NCBI GenBank assembly: GCA_019096065.1
Contig: JAGUCH010000006.1
Location: forward strand, 4,236,001 to 4,300,000
Length of the DNA stretch: 64,000 nucleotides
Source of the DNA: Paracyclopina nana
Taxonomy: Eukaryota; Arthropoda; Copepoda; Cyclopoida; Cyclopettidae
Direction: 5' to 3'
A program made the position numbers and the translations under genes. Positions 56,401-64,000 of this stretch are shown here, one piece after another; position 1 is the first letter of the stretch; each line of letters starts with the position of its first letter. The notes under the pieces were generated by a model that was given only the letters and a program-made list of their open reading frames with translations, was not told the DNA's origin and did not search any database.

Positions 56401-58905
56401 CATTAAAAGGTGTATCCCCTATTTTTGCGTCGTTAAATCCATGAACAAATATGGACGCGAGTGGTTCTTGTCCAAAAGAAACGTAGATCAGAAGGTAATC
56501 CTAGAAATCCTCCAAAAGTCACATAGAGTACTCGGAGGTACGATTTTTTCTTGGCGTAATTGTTCTCCGAAAGAAAAAAGCTCCTTTTTCACAAAATGGC
56601 TAGTGACATTGACAAACATTTCGACTTTCTCCGAAAGGAAGTTAATCAATTCAAAGAGCAAAAGCCAATATGTGCCTCTTCTTTAGCCTTTTTCTTGGAA
56701 TTGAAAAATGGCGAAGTACGCACACAAATATCCAAGGTATCGATCCACGGAAAAATCCGTGGCCTTGAAAATACAGCAATTTCGTACATACTGCAAAAGT
56801 TGGGCTTGTGGCTTAAAAATCATTGCAGAATGGGGTACACAGTGAATTTTTATCAAATTCATAACCAGTTCTTTTAGCACTGAACACAAAACTTGAAATC
56901 TTGGGTACATAAAATAAGTCAATGAATTTTTGGCGGTTGTACGTATCAGTGAGTAAACTAGTTGTAGTTGTTTTTAAGCGTTTTGCCTAGTTGCTATTTC
57001 TTGGCAATAATAATGCAGAAAAGAGATGGACAGATTTGTACAAACTTAGAATAAGTCAGAAAAAACCAGATCACACTGCTATACAGGAGCATTTGAAAGA
57101 GTAATAGTAGTAAGCAAGTGTATCTTACATCTGCGAGAGCTATTCCTAAAAGAGGCCTCGCGTTGCTGCCGTCATTTCACCCAGAAAATTGCGACCTGTT
57201 ACAAGCTGGATTGCTAAATGTCATGCCAATATTGACGTTTACCTACGTAGGAGTCTTGAATGGCGAGGCAGATGTGGAAAATAGATTGCAACGTGACAAA
57301 AAAGCGTCTGACTGCCAGTATAGTAGGCCTTATATTTGCCAAAAGTTATAGGCCGCGTTCAGCTGGCAAATCTCAAACACAAATCTAGTAGACTATACTA
57401 ATTTGTCACTAATCAATTGGCTCATCCAAATGTCATTATATAAGCAAATATCAGCTTTCGAATTATGCTCGTTCATTATAGCTGAGCTTGGCATCAACTG
57501 TTCATGATGATGGCTGGAATGTAAGCAGTTTTTCTCTATGCAACTGAAGTTGACAAGGCATTTGGCTGAATTGGGCACACAAAACCTCTTATTTTTGCAC
57601 AAGACGATAAAAAAATCCTAAGCTGCTCATAAACCAAATCAAAACAGTCTCTTAACATAACATGTTGATAAATGAGTCAGTGGGACTCACCAAAGCATAA
57701 GAAAAAGTCATTTACAGGTCAATCAAGCTTTTTGCGTAGTTTACGTGGCACAAAATTGCTATGGTCAAAATTGCAGGCAGAAATCGGCCTTGAGACTCGA
57801 GTCGCCAGTGACAATATAGAGAGTCATTCATTCATTGAGAGATTTTTAAAATTCTTTTGCATCCGGAATTAGTCAAAGGAGAGTGAAATTATTTCACTAC
57901 AGAAAATCATGAGTGCTTTATCGACTAGCAAGTGTTTCAGAAAATGCATAAAAGTCAAAAGTTGTCGTTAGCTATTTTGTATCTAAAATCGATGAATTTA
58001 TGCATTACTTGCAATGCTAGTTTAAAATGGACGAAGGTGCACTCCATACATAACTAATGCTTTCTTCGTGAGGAAAGACATTTTTCAGAGGTTTTTACGG
58101 CAAGCAAAAGCGTAATCACATAATTGGCAATTAAAAATTCTCCTTAGTTTATTGAGTTAAATGCGAGTCTTTTAAAGTGCCTTGTCATTGCTTCAAAAAC
58201 CTGTCTTGTCGTATCTGAGCCGTTATTACTAACTATGCTGTGCATCGAATAACAGCCCAACTTTTGTAAGAAATCAATGAGCTCGAAATCTTGAGTGCTT
58301 CTAATTAAAACGCTGTGGATGAACGTACTTTGCCCAAAGTTGAGGCTATAATGAGATGATGGAAATTCTAAGTGCTCAGGCACTTTGATGGGATCGATTT
58401 TTATGAAAAGCAACAGGTTATTTCGGTCAATAAATCAGCTGTTATCTAATCGGAGCTCCAGTCTAGTATAAAAATTACCAGCATTCCATTCAGTTGTAAA
58501 TTAGACAAAACACATGAGAATTAAAATAGGCATTGTAAAAGGCCTTTTAAGGGCCATTTGTCATGCTCCCAAGTACAAGGGGAAATATTTTGCGGTTTCC
58601 CTAACGACAAGGCTGTATATAAATAATTTTTGGAGCTTATCGCACTTTCTCGATTCCAAGAATCGCATCCGGATGAGCATGCTTTTAGTTGCTACTCGAT
58701 AACAAGCCAATGATTCATTGCTTTTGAATGAAGGCGACTTCTATTTTTTTAGCTAGAAGTTTTTTTTTGACGCGGCTTCCAAGAACATCATGGCGCATCA
58801 AAGCTCGAGAATGAATTGTGGTTTCAGTCGAAAAATGAATGTTTGAGACGTTCTGTGTGCACCAGCAACAAACAAATGCATCGCCAAATATCAAGCATGA
58901 TTGGT
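53416..58905. other. Gene-poor interval; possible C-type-lectin-like remnant
   Basis: Mostly AT-rich with no clear gene. Frames at 56441-56877 and 57118-57351 are the only ones with protein-like character; the second is listed separately. Confidence 0.35.
57118..57351 (+). pseudogene. Possible C-type-lectin-like terminal exon or remnant
   Basis: The frame ends with SDCQYSRPYICQKL and a stop. The C-x7-C followed by a polar end resembles the last Cys pair of C-type lectin domains, and HPENC about 45 residues earlier could be the partner Cys. The WND/EPN calcium motifs are missing and the spacing is too long. The preceding in-frame sequence holds stops and no good acceptor was found. It may be a decayed copy or chance. 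Confidence 0.2.
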
Positions 58906-59108
58906 TGGAGGGCGGGCCGAAGGCCCGCCCTCCACATTTCGCTGTGACCTATGTCGCTTCCCCGTTTGACACAGGAAACTGCACAAGGATATCGACCAGG
59001 AAGTAAATTCTAGTCTAGAAAAAGACAGAAAAATGTTTACCTCTTTTAGGGTTTGAACCAGGGTCAGACAGTATGGCAATCGGACACTCTGTCACTGAGC
59101 CATCTTAA
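58906..59108 (-). mobile_element. tRNA-derived SINE, copy 1, with GC-rich terminal hairpin
   Basis: On the minus strand the head looks like a tRNA: box A TGGCTCAGTGAC (59102-59091) and box B GGTTCAAACCC (59059-59049). A body shared with copy 2 follows (ACTTCCTGGTCGATATCCT, CAGTTTCCTG). At the far end is a perfect stem: GGAGGGCGGGCC and GGCCCGCCCTCC with a 3-base loop (58907-58933). Pol III transcription is inferred from the two boxes. Confidence 0.8.
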
Positions 59109-59216
59109 CATCACACAAAAAGTACAACTTTTGAGCTTTTTAATTCAAAGAAAATGTTGAACAACATTTTGGGATTGCCACAACACCTAGCAAATTAAAA
59201 TCATATGTTATGGCCA

Positions 59217-59253
59217 CATTCAGCCCAGTGGCCGTAGGCCACTGGGCTGAATG
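59217..59253. repeat. Perfect 17-bp-arm inverted repeat
   Basis: Arms of 17 bp (CATTCAGCCCAGTGGCC and inverse) around the 3-base loop GTA. It lies between the two SINE copies. Confidence 0.95.
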
Positions 59254-59420
59254 CAACAGTGTTTGTTTTTCCATAGAGGGCATTTGAAAATTTGTCCCTC
59301 AAATTGCAGTGCTTTCAAAAAAGTGACTGAAGCATATTATTGAGAGTTGGCAAAAGGTTTGCCCCCTCTCAATTTTTTGTTTCTCAATTCAAGGAATTAT
59401 TTTCTCACAATTACATTTAT

Positions 59421-59632
59421 TGGAGGGCGGGCCTTCAGCCCGCCCTCCACATTTTGCTTTGACTTATGTCACTCCCCAATTTTTTGCCAGGAAACTGCAC
59501 CAGGATATCGACCAGGAAGTAAATTGTTATCCAGAAAAAGACAAAAAAATTATTGCCTCCTCTGGGATTTGAACCTGGGTCAGACTGCATACCAATCTGA
59601 AACTCTGTCACTGAGCTATCAGAGCATCTCAC
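59421..59632 (-). mobile_element. tRNA-derived SINE, copy 2, with GC-rich terminal hairpin
   Basis: Same orientation and organisation as copy 1. Box A TAGCTCAGTGAC (59618-59607), box B GGTTCAAATCC (59575-59565), shared body, and terminal stem TGGAGGGCGGGC/GCCCGCCCTCCA (59421-59449). Divergence from copy 1 is moderate, so the two insertions are not a fresh duplication. Confidence 0.82.
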
Positions 59633-59749
59633 CATTTTACCAATTCTTTGCAGTATGATTGAAATATAAAGTTGTGCAAATGTTTAGGATTGCCCTTACA
59701 CCAAACAAATTATGTTGACCACATTCAACAATATTCAGGCAACTTTTGT

Positions 59750-59840
59750 GGGAGCGGGCCAAAGAAGGCCTGCCCTCCAAATTTCACTATGACTTATGTT
59801 GCTCCCCAGTTCAAATAACAGGAAACTATAAAAAAAGCGC
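59750..59840 (-). mobile_element. SINE tail fragment, copy 3 (truncated)
   Basis: Only the hairpin end and adjacent body remain (GGAGCGGGCC...GGCCTGCCCTCC, then ACTTATGTTGCTCCCCAGTT and AGGAAACT). The tRNA-like head is absent. A further GGAGGGCGGGCC piece lies near 59901. Confidence 0.6.
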
Positions 59841-59984
59841 CACTAGTATTCGTGCAATATTAGTGGGAGCGGGCCAAGCCTGCCCAATCTCATTATTTTG
59901 GGAGGGCGGGCCCTCAAAACTAAAACTGTAATACTATTAACAAACTGATTGATACATATTATTGGGAGTGGGTAAAAGGCCTAC

Positions 59985-62870
59985 CCCTATCTCCCTGCCC
60001 AGTAAGTCCTGTCTATCCAAGGAGTGTGTGTTCTAACAATCGATCCAAGGAGGATCCGTCTCTTTGATCTGGGGACCAACTACTATTCTAGCAAATAACA
60101 TACTAAGTTGGGGCTAAATTGTGTAACCATGGCTGACTTAAATTCACCCCAGCAAGAAGAACTGACTTGTGTCTTAACTAGCTAGGACTGATTTGGTTAA
60201 TAACAAACTACTTAGGAGTGACTTAGGTAGCTAAGCCTAATTAAGCTTCACTTTGTGCAGCCACTTAAGGAGTGACTTGAGTCACCACCTCTGTCTTTGG
60301 AAACCATAGCTGACTTGAGCAACTATAGATTACTTGGATAACCATGGCTGACTTAGATTTGCCAGGACATTTTTAGATTTTGGGCAGCCAGGTCCAAGAA
60401 CTGACTAATCTATTAGTTGGTCTTGGTCTTTCAGTTGGTCATGATCAGCATTTGTGATCAAAGACTATTGTCAGTCCATGTGGACAGTTGGGACTCCTAA
60501 CCTTGGATCCACAATGGATCATCCGTGGATAGACTACGACAAATTGGCCTCTCATGGACAAAACAAATCATTCTTGGATCAACTACTTTTACAGATAATC
60601 CATTGATCAACACGATGGATCATCATAGGATCAACAGTCAGAGCACACAGGCTATAGATAGACCAGGACAGACATATATTGGGTCAGACAAGAAATACCA
60701 GCCCACATAAAAAAGCTATTTCACGCTCACAAGAAATTTGGGTGAATTGGCCAAATTCTCATTTCAAGACCAATTTTCAGCATCTCATTTTTTAATGAGT
60801 TCTTGGCTATCAAAAGTGTCCAAATTAGAAGTTATTGACAAATTAAGATGGAAATTGGCCTTAACAAACAATTTTTCCTAGACAAATTCCATTTTTGGAG
60901 AAATAGAAGAACAGCTTGGCCATTTTGAGGCAATCAAGATATTGTGACAAAAAAAAATAACCAAGACACCATTTCAGGATAATCAATTGAAATTGGACCC
61001 AGAAATTTGTGGAATGAGGAGCTATGATAGCCTGTTTTTAGCTTAGGGCTATAAGAAAAAGGTGCCATGTCAAATTCGCGACTTTTTCGGGATGAGCATG
61101 AAAGCGGCATTTTCAACCACTACGCAACTGTACTTGAATCAACCAGAAAAATTGTCCTTTAATCACATTCAGTTTTTGGATTGACAAGCGGATCATCTTT
61201 GGATAGACATTAGGCAGACAGTACTTGTGTCAACTCAACTAATCAGCCTTGGATCAACTGGGAAAACATACTGTTCTTGCATCGACTGAAAAATTTCACA
61301 TTTCAGGCTTTTTTCAAACTTTTCACTATTTTACGTAAAAGAAAAAAAAGGTGGTGAAAGTCACCATATTTCACAATTTTTTTCAATTTTCTAGCTTCAA
61401 GGAATCTCAAGGTTTGTGCTGTTGTAGCTCAAGCTTTCAAGCCAAGCAGACACTAATTCCATCAATAACATTAAAATACTGTCTCAAATCTAGCTTTTGC
61501 TAGTCTATACCGGCTCCTACCTTAGGATCTACTACGGACCCGGACTAGAAACTACTGTGACGGACCCGGACTAGCATCTATGCCGGACCTGGAATAGAAT
61601 CTACTGCCACAACATACCAGGAATAGAAACTACTGTGACAGAACCAGAATAGGATCTACTGAGTAACATAACAGGAATAGCATCTACAACAGACCTGTAC
61701 TTACATACTACAAAGACAGAACAGGAATAGAACTTACAAGACTGAAACTAGGCCAGCAAAGTTAGTGAATGCATCAGGTAGAGCTAAGTAATTAAGGTCA
61801 TGACAAATAAGATATACTGAAGTATGCAACAAGTCTTCTAAGTCTTGGACATGTTTTTCAGTCAGTCAAGTACTGAGGCTTAAAAAGTCATAGCCTAAAA
61901 TGCATTAGGCAAGTCATGAAGATTTAGGCAAGTCTTAAAGTTAGAGGCAAGTCCGGAAGTTTTGGCCAAGTCCCGAAGTTAAATGCAAGTCCTGAAGTTT
62001 GAGGCAAGTCTTGAAGCTAGAAGCAAGTCTTGAAGTTAGAGGCAAGTCCCAAAGTTTCAGCCAAGTCTTGAAGTTTAGGCCAAATCTTGGTGCATTGTCT
62101 AAGTCCTGAAGTATCATCTAGGTTGTGAAGGTAATCGTATATCAGTTATAGTTTCAACAAATTTAAAGTATTTGGTCAGTCTAAATTCTAGTATGGTATG
62201 TATTAGCAACAGTTTTCATTTCTAGCCTGGTAAAAATTGCTGTTCCTGGTCTGTCACAGTAGTTTCTATTCCTGTGCTGTCACAGTTGTTCCTATTCCGC
62301 TCTGTCTTGGTGTAGATTCTAGCACAGTATGTCCTGGTAGATCCTATTCCGGCTTCCTGTCTATCCAAGGACAGTATGTTTTTGTCAATTCAGGGACTGT
62401 TTGTTACTGCATTCTTACAATGTACAAAATGCAGCGCCAAAAATGCAACCGTGCAACAGACAATTTGGCCGGTTTATTTACTACTTCTGAGCAGCCCACT
62501 GTGTGCAGTTTTGGAGCCGCATGCTGTACAATATGTTTTAGCTTTCAATCCAAGTATGATCCGTTTTTTGGTGCAGGGACAATCAGTTATGTCAGGCTAT
62601 CCAGTCACAGTTCGTTATGCTTGACCCTGGTTCTGCTAAGTCATAGTAGTCGATCCAAGGAAGGACTATCCATTTCATTGATCCAAGGACTGTTTATCTT
62701 CAAAGTCAATCCAGGGACTATGAGTTATGTCTGTCTATCCAAGGGCAATCCGTTGCAGTCTATCCAATGACAGTATGTCCTAGTTGATCTAAGCACGGCC
62801 GCTTGATAGTTGGTCCTGGTTCTAGCAAACAGTTGGTCCTGATCTGAGTTTGTCTCAGTTGATCCATGCA
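59985..62870. repeat. Patchwork of degenerate short tandem repeats in both orientations
   Basis: About 2.9 kb made of several decayed repeat types. One set has GATCCAAGG / CTATCCAAGG units in + orientation at about 60005-60075 and 62345-62860, with the inverse CCTTGGATCAAC type at 60480-60660 and 61190-61290. A second set has TGACTTAG/GACTTGAG units at 60120-60370. A third has units of about 30 bases like CCAGGAATAGAAACTACTGT at 61505-61740, whose inverse ACAGTAGTTTCTATTCCTG recurs at 62235-62370. A 19-base array lies in the middle (separate entry). No coding frame is convincing. Confidence 0.8.
61905..62115 (+). repeat. 19-base tandem repeat array, about 11 copies
   Basis: Unit GCAAGTCTTGAAGTTAGAG with variants (GCAAGTCCTGAAGTTTGAG, CCAAGTCTTGAAGTTTAGG). 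Spacing is 18 to 20 bases. It lies at the centre of the inverted arrangement of the 30-base units. Confidence 0.9.
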
Positions 62871-64000
62871 TAGGACACAGGTCTTATTGATATTAGCATA
62901 TTTGAACCTGAGTGCAACTACTAGTTCAACTGAATATCAGAGAGAGTGGCAGTCTTGGCTAGCTGAGATCAACACAAGCCCTCCAAAATTTGCAAAGGTG
63001 GAACTTTTTTTCTTGGCAAGGTGGAGTGACAGATTTCCTATAAATTGCGCCACCTATGACTTTGACCAGTTTCAACCTTTGCAATCTGCTCAGCAATGTG
63101 TGTTGGATGATTGCCGCTATCTCTTATGATAAAGTTGAACCAGCAACTATACATATTTTGACTCAGCTCTATTGAAAAGTGAAGGTTGCTGAATGAAAAA
63201 GCTTTGTGGTATGAAGCATGCTTTCCATTTTTCTATTAAAATAAAGGGCTACTTTCAAATATTTCCGTAGGCCCGCCCTCCGCTGTCCATTTATGGACGC
63301 CTTTACCTAGTTTCATCGATTTATTGCTTCTACTGAGTGCAGCTGCACTCGAGGCGTGAGGAGGAATGGGGGGCAAAAATAGATCTTTAATTGCATCTTT
63401 AACGGCCAATTCATTAAAAAATGTATCATGGCAAACTCGTTTTAAATAGACCGAAGGGTTTGAAAACAATGCGCAAAAAAACCGCGCATCAAATTGCGTG
63501 AATTTTTTCCCATCAAAAACGAGTTGAAGTGCCATCTTTCAATAACCCTTTGTCCATTGAACCTTTCATAATAACTATCACTCACAACCAATAATGCAAT
63601 AATGGTGGGCTGTACTGTTTGGTTGGGTGACAAATTCGTCTGGATTGCTGCCATAAAGTCTGACCAAAAGTGGCATTAGTAAGGCTCTTCGTCGTGGGAA
63701 AAAAGGTGGTGTACTACAAGTAGGATGCGAACGTTATAAAAGCTTTGAAAAGTCAAAAGATGACCTAGGTCAAGCAAAAAGCTGAAGAAGATGCCACCAA
63801 ATGATAGCACGTTTTTTGGCCTGAGAAAACAGTGGGGGGAACCGAGGTCAAAAACCGAGCTCAAATTTTGCAGAAACTTTCCTGACGACCACCCAAGATG
63901 CATAACAAGAGATTACAGATCACACACACAGTTACTTACTTATGTACCAGAGATTCTCTTTGCTGGAAATTAGCAGGAATTGACCCAGGGGCTAACCTGC
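62871..64000. other. Intergenic to window end; no gene supported
   Basis: An 87-codon frame from ATG 62866 has a hydrophobic N-terminus, but it begins inside the repeat patchwork and has no domain or splice partner. A GC-rich piece GGCCCGCCCTCC near 63271 resembles the SINE hairpin end. Confidence 0.35.

Noticed and set aside
56441..56877. Two overlapping frames resembling a degenerate protein
   Set aside because: Frames overlap out of phase with no usable splice sites; no family recognised.
59347..59658. 103-codon frame
   Set aside because: It is an open frame across the second SINE copy, not a gene.
62866..63129. 87-codon frame with a hydrophobic N-terminus
   Set aside because: Begins inside the degenerate repeat region; the signal-peptide look can arise from repeat sequence.
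1..64000. CRISPR array, bacterial operon or prophage
   Set aside because: Introns, nuclear-type tRNA, LTR element and SINEs show this is animal DNA; the tandem arrays lack regular spacers.

Overview
The window is nuclear DNA from an animal, most likely an arthropod. The evidence is: genes split by GT-AG introns with GTAAGT-type donors; a family AA15 (chitin-type) copper oxygenase; a sugar transporter of the Tret1/SLC2 type; a secreted pancreatic-lipase-family lipase; a Ty3/gypsy LTR retrotransposon; tRNA-derived SINEs; and many short inverted-repeat elements in AT-rich intergenic DNA. I cannot name the species. A crustacean-like arthropod is a guess from gene content only.

Layout. 0.7-2.1 kb: an intronless multi-C2H2 zinc-finger gene (+). 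9.9-11.6 kb: a four-exon secreted lipase (-). It lies head-to-head, with about 650 bp between start codons, with a five-exon gene (+, 12.2-17.2 kb) for an AA15 lytic polysaccharide monooxygenase. That protein carries a C-terminal transmembrane helix and a long proline-rich cytoplasmic tail. 18.5-19 kb and 26.1-29.1 kb: two paralogous four-EF-hand genes, the first intronless, the second with one 2.5-kb intron. Between them lies a tRNA-Met(CAT) gene at 21.3 kb. 29.4-35.4 kb: a Ty3/gypsy element on the minus strand with identical 261-bp LTRs, a 4-bp target duplication and broken pol reading frames. 35.8-37.2 kb: a four-exon secreted Cys-rich/EGF-like protein (+). 38.2-41.0 kb: a seven-exon, 495-residue sugar transporter (+). 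From 41 to 64 kb I find no convincing full gene. This part holds MITE-like hairpins, simple repeats, two SINE copies with a GC-rich terminal hairpin, and a 3-kb patchwork of degenerate short tandem repeats in both orientations.

How the genes might work together: the secreted lipase and the membrane-anchored LPMO share one upstream region that contains a perfect 9-bp-arm palindrome, so co-regulation in a digestive or cuticle-related tissue is possible but unproven. Two TIR elements of one family sit in opposite orientation on either side of the first EF-hand gene. The most novel single item is the LPMO with a receptor-like tail. The other candidates for novelty are the AT-hook-bearing integrase tail of the retroelement, the hairpin-ended SINE family and the inverted minisatellite patchwork.

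All intron-exon structures were read by hand from splice consensus and reading-frame continuity. No alignment or database search was run.
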